Positions 1 to 9,429 of a DNA stretch of 64,000 bases are shown in pieces. The DNA is from Rhododendron vialii. Taxonomy: Eukaryota; Streptophyta; Magnoliopsida; Ericales; Ericaceae. Under the pieces are notes generated by a model. It had not been told where the DNA came from. It worked only from the letters and a program-made list of their open reading frames with translations, and did not search any database. Position 1 is the first letter of the stretch. The number at the start of each line of letters is the position of its first letter. The stretch lies in NCBI RefSeq assembly GCF_030253575.1, contig NC_080567.1, positions 30,764,501 through 30,828,500 of the forward strand, given 5' to 3'. The position numbers and the translations under genes are program-made.

Positions 1-45
1 CTCAAAACCAGCTTGGGCCATGATAGCTGAACACCCGATCTACTA

Positions 46-317
46 CTCCCTCCGTCCCTTTTTTTGTGTCCAGTATTCCATTTTGGGCTGTCCCTTTATA
101 AGTGTCCATTTTGTAAAGTTAGTGGGGTAAAAGTTAGTGTATTGTCTATTTTGTCCCTAAAAGTAGATTTTATTTTGAAAAGTTAGTGAGTAAAAGTGTA
201 ATGATGATGGGTAAGTAGGGAAAGTGGAGGAAAAAGTTGATGTGAAAGGTGTAATGATGGTGTCTTTTTAATAAGTTGGAGTTACGAAGCAGGACACTTA
301 AAAAGGGACGGAGGGAG
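46..317. mobile_element. Stowaway-type MITE
   Basis: The ends are perfect terminal inverted repeats, CTCCCTCCGTCCC and GGGACGGAGGGAG. They are flanked by TA at 44-45 and 318-319, the target duplication of Tc1/mariner-type Stowaway MITEs. No ORF lies inside. The flanks match the same position in two sister units (about 6340-6420 and 15168-15245), which lack the element, so it moved in after the plantacyanin unit was duplicated. Confidence 0.93.
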
Positions 318-550
318 TAATAATTACCAACGGATAATAGAAGGTCATATTGAATTATTGATTCCTCCTTTAAAATAAAAAATAGCAATATGGTAGCAAC
401 ATTCCTACGTGATCGATCACAATAACATTAGTACTTGTTCAAGTTACATCTTCAAAAGAACATACTGTAACAATTGAATGCCAAACATAGAATATGATCT
501 ACTAGTTAACAAAAGTTTTATTTCACTACATTGTGCTCATTTTCTACTAC

Positions 551-552
<2 letters not shown>

Positions 553-589
<37 letters not shown>
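553..589 (+). repeat. (CT)n microsatellite, 3' UTR of plantacyanin gene 1
   Basis: Uninterrupted CT dinucleotides begin a few bases beyond the stop codon of gene 1, so the transcript carries (GA)n in its 3' UTR. All four tandem copies have such a tract. Confidence 0.95.
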
Positions 590-591
<2 letters not shown>

Positions 592-593
592 GA

Positions 594-1757
594 CTACTTT
601 GCCGCTTTAACAGCAATCCTCATTCCAGCACTACAATGCCCAGGGAAACCGCACATGAAGAAGTTGTGTCCCTTGACAAGAGTGATGTGGTCATTGCCGG
701 TCCAATAAGAAGTGGCATTAGACGGGGCGTTACAACTGCGGTATCCAGCTCTGTTCACAACCATCACATTGTGTTGCTCTGCGAAGTAATTGAACACTGC
801 AACAGAATATTCAAAAAAAAACAGGACGAAGAAACACACGTTAAGTTGTTAGTCCATGTCCAACCGTCCCGGTCCAACGCATATAGCTATTTAACGAATT
901 CTAAAGATACAGAATTCTCCTCTTGAATATTCACGAGCGCAACGGTTTGAGGTTTTGGTCAAGTGGCCGGGCACAAGAAAAACAAGTTTGTCCTCCATAA
1001 GTTCGCGTGTTTGAATCTCATGGAGAAGGATTTTTTCGATTATTAACTTCAGGGTCCCAAAACAAGTCGAGATGTGCATAAGCTGGTCCGATCCGGACAT
1101 CCAGTTACCGAAAAAAAGCTTGAAAGGAAGCATTGAAAAGGCAAATCTTTATCTACCGATCCTAAAGTAGAGGAACGAGGGAGGGGGCAGCTAAAGAAAT
1201 GGCCTAACTTCCATGTCCTCGTAGTTTTAGTTTTTTTTTTTTTTTAACCAGCAAGATGGGCATGGTAGCTAGTTAAGGTCTGTGAGTTAGGAGCTGTTAG
1301 CGTTGTCTCTTAATTTAAGTTCAAAAAATCTATTCTATCAACTTCCTAAAGCTAGTCCATACGGGAATTTGCATTGACTTTCATTATTGCCCCAGGTAGT
1401 GGATCATCGGATAAAAAAGCGCTAGTGGATCACGAATTGATCCTCAAAAATTAATCGAAATACGTGTAAACTGGTCCGATCATCCTATTTTAGGAAAAAA
1501 AGGTCTACTACTATACAAGAGATCGAGGAGCCAAACCAATTGAAACACATTCCGTAGCTATACTAACCAAGTATGTCACCAGCCCTGAAGAGCTGCTTCC
1601 TTCCTGGCCACCTTTTAACACCAAAAGTCCAGCCCTTGGCACCACCAACCGTGTAGGTTCTTGCCTGAGCCACCTCAAAACTAAGCACCGACGACAGGCA
1701 CACCAGGGCCACTGCGGTGGCAACCAATGCACTGCCTCTTCTTCCCTGAGAAGGCAT
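594..1757 (-). CDS. plantacyanin (basic blue copper protein), tandem copy 1
   Basis: Two exons on the minus strand: 1757-1568 and 796-594. The junctions are CTTG|GTTAGT and TTGCAG|TGTTC, which rebuild a Val codon (phase 1). The product has 130 residues: a signal peptide to about A32, then one phytocyanin domain starting TYTVGGAKGWTF. All type I copper ligands of plantacyanins are present: H72, C112, H117 and M122. The structural cysteine pair is C85/C118. No GPI-anchor or Pro-rich tail follows, so a secreted apoplastic protein is expected. Family members are linked to pollen-tube guidance and cell-wall redox work. The start used is MPSQG; an in-frame ATG five codons upstream is less likely because all copies share the later one. 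The miR408 pairing region at 1727-1750 carries a 3-nt insertion. Confidence 0.92.
938..1117 (+). mobile_element. tRNA-related SINE-like repeat in intron of gene 1
   Basis: It has an A-box-like GGTCAAGTGG and a B-box-like GTGTTTGAATCTC about 50 bp apart, and a 3' end AAGCTGGTCCG..CCGGACATCC followed by an A-run. The 3' part resembles the plant Au SINE family. The same element lies in the introns of copies 2 and 3, so it predates those duplications. A second SINE 3' end (about 1388-1500) lies downstream in the same intron. Confidence 0.6.
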
Positions 1758-1796
1758 CCTATGGCAAAACAAAGAAAGTAAAGAGTGTGTCTTTCT

Positions 1797-1799
<3 letters not shown>

Positions 1800-1876
<77 letters not shown>
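1800..1876 (+). repeat. (GA)n microsatellite, 5' UTR of plantacyanin gene 1
   Basis: About 38 GA units lie between the TATA box (1909-1916) and the start codon (1757) of the minus-strand gene, so the mRNA leader carries (CU)n. It is the longest such tract in the window. Confidence 0.95.
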
Positions 1877-1883
<7 letters not shown>

Positions 1884-1908
1884 AATTTCTATTAGAGGAA
1901 GCAGGCCA

Positions 1909-1916
1909 ATTTATAG
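1909..1916 (-). promoter_or_regulatory. TATA box of plantacyanin gene 1
   Basis: CTATAAAT on the minus strand, about 150 bp upstream of the ATG. The surrounding block (GGACCTC-TATA-TTGGCCTGCTT) is conserved in copies 2-4, which supports its role. Confidence 0.75.
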
Positions 1917-2776
1917 AGGTCCTCCCTGGTTGGGGGTTCGGCCAGATGAGTGTTGACCTGGTGCGGGATCTACGTGATTACGGATTATTAATTTCAAAAA
2001 TTACAATTAAAAACTAATTAAATTTTTTTAAAATGCCAAAAAAGAAAAGAAAAGAGATTCTCGATAAAAAATTTACAGCCCCTTTGGATGACGGGTTGTC
2101 ATGAGAAAAGAAAAGAAAGTGAGGGAAAGAACTTTCCCTTCCTTGTTTAGATGGTTAAAGAGGTGAGAAAGGATGAGAATCGAGGACCCCCTTATAGAGC
2201 CATTTTTTTTTATCAACAAAAGTGATGAGATTTATTGAGAAGAAAAAGGGGGACGGTCTATTCAAATGGGATGGTGAGAAAACAACTCTATTATTTTTCT
2301 TTTCTCATCATTAATAGAAACCACATTCATTTTTTTTCATTTTTCACCTAAGTAGCCAAAAGAGTCATTAGAGAAAAACGCACCCTATATCTAGATGAGA
2401 AGAGAGAGAAATCTCACATGACACGAGTACGTCTTGTCTTCCTAACTAGTATATATGTCATATATGGTTGAGGTTTGATTTATTTTTTAGATACTAGTAA
2501 TTAAATTCTTTAATGACACGGTCTACATTCCACTAATCCATTTACATTATCTCACATATATCAAGGCTTCATAGTGGAGTGATTTGATTGGCAAGATTAA
2601 TTAATGACCTAAAGAATAGATTATTGTAAAAAAAAATTGGAAGCAAAATCAAGGCGTTGAATTTTGATTAGTAGCTATAGGCCACTTAATTCGTGCATTG
2701 TACTTGACGTACAATCCGTAACTCGCCTCCATTAGAAGCCTTAGCAATATTATATGGGCCTATTTGTTTTTTGTTT

Positions 2777-2913
2777 GGGAAAATGACGGCTCAAGACGTG
2801 TTTTGATAATTAATACCATTTAAAAACATGCGGATCGGAAAACATTTGTTAATACTGAAAATGTCTTTGGTGGACATTAATTATAAAAACATGTCCTTGG
2901 CTATCATTTTCCC
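2777..2913. mobile_element. Foldback MITE, GGGAAAATGACGGC family
   Basis: The left arm (GGGAAAATGACGGC, then GTTTTGATAATTAAT) is the imperfect inverse of the right arm ending CTATCATTTTCCC. A second member of the family lies at 4957-5089. No coding content. Confidence 0.75.
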
Positions 2914-3034
2914 TTTTTGTTTTCTTATAACTCAAGTGTTCAGGCGCGCATGTTGACTAACCATAGAGACCAAATCTCACCACCTACTTATAGCTGCGGG
3001 GATCCCAAATTAAAGTCAGATCAAAATTCTGTAT

Positions 3035-3150
3035 GAACTAATGATCCTAAAAAGGTTAATAGTAGCTAAGAGATTTTGAACTCGAGACCTTAGGTGGTAC
3101 CAAACCACTAAGTTCCAGGCCTTGACCACCAGGCCAATATCTTGAAGTTT
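3035..3150 (-). mobile_element. tRNA-related SINE-like repeat (minus orientation)
   Basis: On the minus strand an A-box-like GGCCTGGTGGTCAAGG is followed about 50 bp later by a B-box-like GAGTTCAAAATCTC. A diverged relative is present at the matching place in unit 3 (about 17700-17815), and a relative of the same family lies in the intron of gene 4 (about 20262-20450). Confidence 0.5.
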
Positions 3151-3402
3151 ATATGGGCTTATTTGTTACCTAGTCTATTTGCAGGTTGGATAGACTATTT
3201 GCACGAACTAGTTAATTTGGTGTTTGGTAAGCACGCACTCGGACTATTTAGGGCCACTTCCAACCTTAATCCATAATTGGTCCTCCTCTTCTTCACCCTT
3301 CTCATTTGATCTCGCAAAATTAGTCCGGCTTACCGACAGACTTTATAGCTAATATAGTTGATGTGTTTAAGAGATTGTCATGTACATTAGAAGTAGGTAC
3401 CT

Positions 3403-4175
3403 GTTCTGCTTTCTTTCTAAACCTTTTTTTTTTCAAAAGAAGGTAATTTTAAACTCAAATATAATGAAAATGAGAAATAATTTTTTAAGGAATTTGATTT
3501 CCGCGCTCCAAGAAAGACCAGAGGTGCCCAAACTTGTTTCCTCTGCCATTCAAAATAATCTGCTGCATTTGCAGCCCAAAACCAAATCAAGAACCATTTT
3601 GTACATGATTGTGTGGGACCCACTTAGAAGTCCCGCACAAATGATCCAACCCGTTCAAAAATTATAAAATATTTTTTTAATTAATCTTGAAAAATTTAGC
3701 ACAATTGGATTTTTTAAGTAATTGATATAATTTGTTCCATTTTCCATTCAGAATTCAAGACCCTAAACTCTAAAATAATCTTGAACGGTTCAGATCAGAT
3801 CGTTTATTTTATCTTATAATTTTTAAGATCTATTAAAAAGTTATTTTAGAATTTTTGAACGGTTCGGATCATTTTTACGGGATTTCTAAGTGCCCACACA
3901 ATCATGTGCAAAGTGGTTCTTGATTTGGTTTTGAGCCGCAAATGCAACAGATTATTTTGAATGATAGAAGGAGACAAGTTTGGAGCACATCCGGTCTTTC
4001 TTGGAGCGTAGAAATCAGATCCCTTTTTTAAATTTTTTTGCACCGTTTAAAAGATCTCAATGAGATCTACCAAACAAGATCCATATTGGTAGGAAAATTA
4101 TTTGCGTAAGCACATGATTTTTGAGCTTGAAATTACCTTCATTTTCTAAATGTTCCTTTTTTGAGAAAGCGGAAC
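3403..4175. mobile_element. Long-inverted-repeat (foldback) element, about 770 bp
   Basis: Two arms of roughly 200-300 bp face each other. The left arm (about 3403-3665) and right arm (about 3850-4175) are inverse copies with indels, which is why similar peptides appear on opposite strands. The ends are GTTCTGCTTTCT and AGAAAGCGGAAC. Sister units at about 12350 and 18380 read straight through (GTAGGTAAGAATATCC...AATGAGCAACTTG), so this is an insertion with a small deletion of target sequence. No transposase is seen. Confidence 0.7.
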
Positions 4176-4339
4176 AAATGAGCAACTTGTCACTATAAAT
4201 TTGGATAAACATAAATTTGATTCCATACTTTGCATGAAAATGAAATCTTTCTATGGGTCTGGAGTGGGGCCGGGTTGGGCTGGAGATCGGCCAATCGGCC
4301 CACAGATATCCCTCCAATGTTATTAATGAGGCTTCCAGA

Positions 4340-4880
4340 TAGGGCTGCAAACGAGCCGAGCCGAGCTTTACGGCGTTCAAGTTTGTTTATTAAGTTTTTA
4401 ACGAACATGAGCCGAGCTCGAGCTCAATGAAAACTTAACGAGTCGAGCTCGAGCCGAGCAGGCCTTGGCTTGACTTGAGCTCGAGCTTGTTCACGAGCCT
4501 TAACGAACCAACGAAAAATGTATATATATTCTCGCATAGGCCTAATACAACCAAAAATATTTTGATTGTGAAGGTATATATCTTTTATTTTCCTATGGAG
4601 CGAGGGTGTATTGATGTGCGTGTGCTCTCACTTCCCTTGGTTGACTAGAAAGTGAAAACGGAAAGAAGAAATTATGAAATAACAATAAAAATCATAAACT
4701 TAAGTATATATACCCTGGCTTGCGAGCCGACTCGAGCCGAGCTTATCCTAGCTCGAGCTGTAAACGAGCTGAAAAAATCGGCTCGAGCTCGTTCGTTTAA
4801 CTTCCGAGCCGAGCTTGAACGAGCCACTAACGAGCCGAGCTGCGAGCCGCTCGCGAGCGGCTCGGTTCATTGCAGCCCTA
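4340..4880. mobile_element. Non-autonomous hAT element
   Basis: Terminal inverted repeats TAGGGCTGCAA and TTGCAGCCCTA are bounded by a perfect 8-bp target duplication CTTCCAGA (4332-4339 and 4881-4888), diagnostic of hAT transposition. The subterminal regions are dense in GAGCCGAGC / GCTCGGCTC words, as expected for transposase-binding repeats. No ORF encodes a transposase. Confidence 0.93.
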
Positions 4881-4956
4881 CTTCCAGATATACGGCCCCT
4901 GGGCCAGCCTCAGGAAATATTTAGGCCTCTTCAATGTCTTCATATAGCTCTTGAAA

Positions 4957-5089
4957 GGAAAAATGACGGCCAATGACGAGTTTTGATAATTAATATCCAC
5001 CAAAGACATTTTCAGCATTAACAAATGTTCTTAGCTTGTCTTTGACGGATATTAATTATCAAAACACGTCATGGGCCGTCATTTTCCCC
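4957..5089. mobile_element. Foldback MITE, GGAAAAATGACGGC family (second copy)
   Basis: Same family as 2777-2913. The arms GGAAAAATGACGGCC and GGCCGTCATTTTCC are nearly perfect inverse repeats around a loop of about 50 bp. Confidence 0.8.
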
Positions 5090-6580
5090 TCTTGGAATTG
5101 CGGCACGGCCTTAGAAGAGTTGTTTGAAGTTTTGGGTTGGAGGGAGTATTGAATTTCATTCATCTTTAAAATCCCAAACCATGGTACTCCAATAACTATT
5201 TTTTTTTTCACGGAAAAAGGTGATGAGTATTATTGATACGGAAATTGGTCCGAAGACCTAACATCGGCAAAGCAAGGTTATCTAAGAGGACAGGACCCCC
5301 CAATTTTATAACCTAACACCTAATAGGGATTGCTTAGCCAACGAGTGGGCTACCATATTACATTACTTGATGAAACTATTTGGTTGGTTCAACCACTAAT
5401 TCCTCCCTCAATTTGCCCTTTTCCGTCAATTTGGCTATTCAAAAAATTTGAACCAACTAGCTAGGTGTGAAAACCAAACATAAAGAAGAGACTACCATCC
5501 TCAAACAAATGAATCAATAGCCAACCGGCAGATAGACTTCCAAAGGAACCACCGACACCTCCTGAACACCTCCTGAAATCCTAACAAGCTATACAGTGCA
5601 CCCAATATTTCCCTTAGTTTAATGACGGAAAAGTAGCATTAATATTTCATTATTTTGTACTGTATTATCCATTTTAATCAGCTCCATACTTTATAATGAC
5701 GGAAAAGTAGCAATATTTCATTATTTTGTGAAGGGGAATTGATTGATTAGTTTAATATCTACGATACTTTAACAGAATTGTATAAAGTTCTGAGAAAATA
5801 TAAAAAATAAAAATAAAAAAATAAGTTTTGCAATGGCTTCTCCAACACGTTTCGCGTATAGTTTATGTCCATGGATTTCCAATAGAGGGGTAGATCTTCG
5901 GATCTGATCAGTAAAGGATAGAGAGAGAAGCGATCGGCGAAAGGAGAGAAAAACTAGAGAGGAGCTATCGGGCAGAAAATAGGTTGAAAGGATTTAAGCC
6001 AAATTTTTGACCAACTATATATATCCAGTATATATTCTGGCTTTTGGATCAAGGGATTTATTTTCAACATCCAGTGGTCAATATGTTTTGGGGCACTGAT
6101 CCCTCCATGGGCGGACTGAGGGGGGCGCAAGCGGGCCCCGGGTCACCGCACACTTTTCAATTATTGCAATATCTCTGCTAGTATATTTTTTGTTTTATTT
6201 TTAAAAATGATGAAGAAAGGTCTCCTCAAAATTAATGTTATTATATAAGGATGAGATTTTGTTATTAATTTATGAATACATGTGGTTCGGTCTCCCCACA
6301 TCAAGAACCTTGTGTCCGCCATTAATTGGACGCCTCAAAACTAACTTTGGCAATGGTAGCTGAACCCGATCCACTAATATATAATTACCACCGGATAAAA
6401 GGTAATATTGAATTTGATTCCTCCTTTAAAATAAAATAGCAATAAGGTAGCAACACTCCTACGTGATCACCATAACATTACTTGTTTTCCAGTTACGTGG
6501 TTCATAATGCAACAATTAATTGAATGCCACGCATAGAAAATCTTTTATTTCACTACATTATGCTCCTTTTCTACTACAAC

Positions 6581-6583
<3 letters not shown>
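5090..6583. other. Intergenic DNA between units 1 and 2
   Basis: No coding exon seen. It holds the distal end of duplication unit 1 (a degenerate GGAGGGAGTATTGAATTTC block), a T-run at 5201-5210 that may be the reversed A-tail of an old LINE, and a segment at about 5730-6330 that recurs at about 14790-15150. Confidence 0.5.

Positions 6584-6618
<35 letters not shown>
6584..6618 (+). repeat. (CT)n microsatellite, 3' UTR of plantacyanin gene 2
   Basis: The CT run ends 3 bp before the stop codon of gene 2 as read on the plus strand, giving (GA)n at the start of the 3' UTR. Confidence 0.95.
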
Positions 6619-6620
<2 letters not shown>

Positions 6621-6621
6621 G

Positions 6622-7989
6622 CTACTTTGCCGCTATAACAGAAATCCTCATTCCAGCTCTGCAATGCCCAGGGAAACCGCACATGAAGTAGTTGTGTCCC
6701 TTGACAAGCTTGATGTTGTCGTTGCCGGTCCAATAACTTGGGGCATTAGCCGGAGCGTTACAACTGCGGTATCCAGCTTTGTTCACAACCAGCACATTGT
6801 GTTGCTCTGCGGCGTACTTGAACACTGCAACCCAATATTCAAAAAAACAGGACGAAGAAACAATTTAATTAAGTTGCTAGTCTATCTCCAACCGTCGGTC
6901 CAACGCATATAGCTATTTAACGAATTATAAAGATACGCCTATGCTACAGTAAGGGAAAAAAAAGTATGTTAAGGTTAGGAAGTCACTTAGCCGTCTACAA
7001 AGAGAAAAATTTTACCGGACGGTGCCGCTATAGTTGCTGGTCCATCTCCAACCGTCGGTCCAACGCATATAGCTATTTAACGATTTCTAAAGATACAGAA
7101 TTCTCCTCTGAATATTCACGAGCGTAAGGGGTTTCAGGTTTGGTCAAAAGTGAGCATGAAACTTGAGAGAGACAACAAGTGTTTGTCCTCTATGAGTTCT
7201 CATGTTTGAATCCCACGGAGCCTAAACATTCTAATCTTTGGGGCCATGGGAGCGTTTTCTCGGCCGTTAACTTCAGAGTCTCAGAACTAGTCAAGGCGCG
7301 CACAAGCTAGCCTAAATATCTGGTTATCCGAAAAAAAAGCTTGAAAATGAAGTGGAACGAGGGAGGGGGGCAGTTAAAAATAGGGAGGGCATGTAGAATG
7401 GTGCTATAATGCACCACTCTATCCTAAAGAAATGATCCTAACTTCTGTCCTGGTAGTTTTTTTTTTTTTTTTTTAAATCGGCAAGATTGGCATCTGTGAG
7501 TTAGGAGCTGTTTGCGTTGTCTCTTATATCAAGTTCAAAATCTATTCTATCAACTTCATAAAGCTAGTATCCACACGAAACTTTGCTCTGACTTTTATTA
7601 GGGTCTCAGGTAGTGGATTATTGGTTTAAAAAAAAAAAAACCGTTATTGCATCATGAATTGATCCTCAAGAATCAATCGAGATGCGTGTCAACTGGTTAT
7701 CTTAGAAAAGAAGTCTAACATAGTATAAGAGAAGAGCCAAAACCATTGAAAGTTTGAAACACATTCCGTAGCTATACTAACCAAGTGTGTCACCAGCCCT
7801 GAAGTGCTGCTTCTTCCCTGGCCAACTGCGACCAACGCCAAAAGTCCAGCCCTTGGCACCACCAACCGTGTAGGTTTTTGGCGTTCGGATTCTTGCCTGA
7901 GCCACCTCAAAATTAAGCACCGACGACAGGCACACCAAGGCCACTGCGGCGGCAACCAATGCACTGCCTCTTCTTCCCTGGGAAGGCAT
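6622..7989 (-). CDS. plantacyanin (basic blue copper protein), tandem copy 2
   Basis: Exons 7989-7782 and 6824-6622 on the minus strand, joined CTTG|GTTAG to GCAG|TGTTC in phase 1. The product has 136 residues. Copper ligands H78, C118, H123 and M128 are all present. Compared with copy 1 it is six residues longer: five extra residues (IRTPK) sit exactly where the signal peptide meets the mature domain, and one more sits in the GRSWPG loop. The insert adds two basic residues at the likely new N-terminus. The intron holds the SINE shared with copies 1 and 3. The miR408 pairing region (7959-7982) has the same extra Arg codon as copies 1 and 3. Confidence 0.92.
7131..7338 (+). mobile_element. tRNA-related SINE-like repeat in intron of gene 2
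   Basis: Orthologous to 938-1117, with the same B-box-like ATGTTTGAATCCC and the same end CAAGCTAGCC...GGTTATCCG followed by an A-run. It was inherited by duplication. Confidence 0.55.
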
Positions 7990-8051
7990 CCTTCTACAAC
8001 AACGCCAATGGCAAAACAAAGAAAGTAAAAGAGTGTGTTTTTTTAATTTCT

Positions 8052-8070
8052 AGAGAGAGAGAGAGAGAGG
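8052..8070 (+). repeat. (GA)n microsatellite, 5' UTR of plantacyanin gene 2
   Basis: About nine GA units upstream of the ATG, giving (CU)n in the mRNA leader. Much shorter than in gene 1. Confidence 0.9.
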
Positions 8071-8102
8071 GTGAGGTAATTTCTAGTAGAGGAAGCAAGC
8101 CA

Positions 8103-8110
8103 ATTTATAG
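8103..8110 (-). promoter_or_regulatory. TATA box of plantacyanin gene 2
   Basis: CTATAAAT on the minus strand, in the same conserved context as in genes 1 and 4. Confidence 0.75.
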
Positions 8111-8395
8111 AGGTCCTCCCTGTTTGGGTGCTCGTGTTGACATGGGCCACTGTTTGAAAATGGCTGGTTATTGAAGGTGCGGGATCCAATTGGTTACGTA
8201 TGATTCATTCCAAAATTTAAGACCAAAAACTAAATAAAGAATTATAAAAGTAATTAAAAAAAAAAACAATACAAAGTTGCCCAATCAAAAATTTAGACCC
8301 TAATCTTTTTTTTTTTTTTTTGATCCACGACCCTAATCTAGATGAGAAGAGAATTTCACATATGAGTTTGCCCTATAGATATGCCTCATTTTTGG

Positions 8396-8430
8396 GTACC
8401 AGGTAGGTACCACGTGGCCGTGCTCACGTG
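8396..8430. promoter_or_regulatory. Two GTAC cores plus two G-boxes upstream of gene 2
   Basis: GTAC occurs at 8396-8399 and 8407-8410, and CACGTG at 8411-8416 and 8425-8430, all within 35 bp and about 300 bp upstream of the gene 2 TATA box. GTAC is the core of SPL7 copper-response elements and CACGTG is the G-box bound by HY5 and other bZIP/bHLH factors. The pairing is suggestive for a copper protein gene. Each motif is short, so function is an inference. Confidence 0.3.
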
Positions 8431-9429
8431 ATGTCCAAGCAGCTCATCTGGGCCGTCCAAAAGTGTGTTGGATGGCCCAGTTCGATTGAAACATTCTCTC
8501 TCCTCTCACCCCACTCCTCTCTCTCTCTCTCCCTCCTTTTTTCCTCTCCAAATCCGAGCTGTCTAAAATCGAAATGGACGGCTCGGATGCGCCGAGCAAA
8601 CACTATCCGACGCTGAAAAATTTCTCATGGTTGAGGTTATTTTTGGATATATACTAAATTAATCTTCCATGACTCGGTCTACATTTCACTAATCTAATTT
8701 GTTACTCCAAAAGATCTTTACGTCATCTCACACATATCAAACTTAGGAGTGATTGTCAAGATTAATTAATGAGCTATCGTCGATCGAATAGACCATTTCA
8801 ATCGTACGTAAAGTTTTGGAAGCAGAATCAAGACGTTGAATTTCGATTAGTAGTCATAGGCTTATTATTTAATTCGTGCACTTTGGAGTGATTAATTGGC
8901 AAGATTAATTAATTGAGCTATTGAATAGAATGAAAAATAGAAAGATTGGATCGAGCACTTATTATACATATCAGATTGAACTGATTTTTTTACGAGTCCA
9001 CTCAGGTTTTTTTTTTTTTTTTTAAATTATTGAACCACTTGGATTTTCCGTGTGGAATCCGTAGTGGGCCCCATTCAATTGTCGGTCCATTGTCAGTCCC
9101 AATAGCAGGGTTCTATATTTATTTATATTATAAAGTTTTAGAAGCGGAATCAAGGCGTTGAATTTCGATTAGTAGCTATAGGCTATTTAATTCGTGCATT
9201 TAACTTATATATATAAATTAATAGCTTAACAACATGCATAAAGATTTGGCCAAATCATGTGCAGCTTTGACCTCGATCAGTTCCCCTGAACTTTAGATAC
9301 ATGCAACAACGTAAGCAAATTAAATTACAACACAACTTTAATTCCCGAACACAGAAACCGACATCTCCTTCCCATCCGTCATTCGTTTTTATCATAGCTA
9401 CGTACGTACGATTCTATAAATCAACCTCC
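8431..9429. other. Distal flank of unit 2, no gene
   Basis: AT-rich sequence with T-runs. It repeats short blocks found upstream of genes 1 and 3 (for example AATTTCGATTAGTAGC, present three times nearby). No exon or complete transposon was recognised. Confidence 0.5.

Noticed and set aside
531-926. Plus-strand ORF of 131 codons starting in the CT repeat, with relatives at 6520 and 15701
   Set aside because: Antisense shadow of plantacyanin exon 2; the minus frame has the conserved copper site and valid splice junctions.
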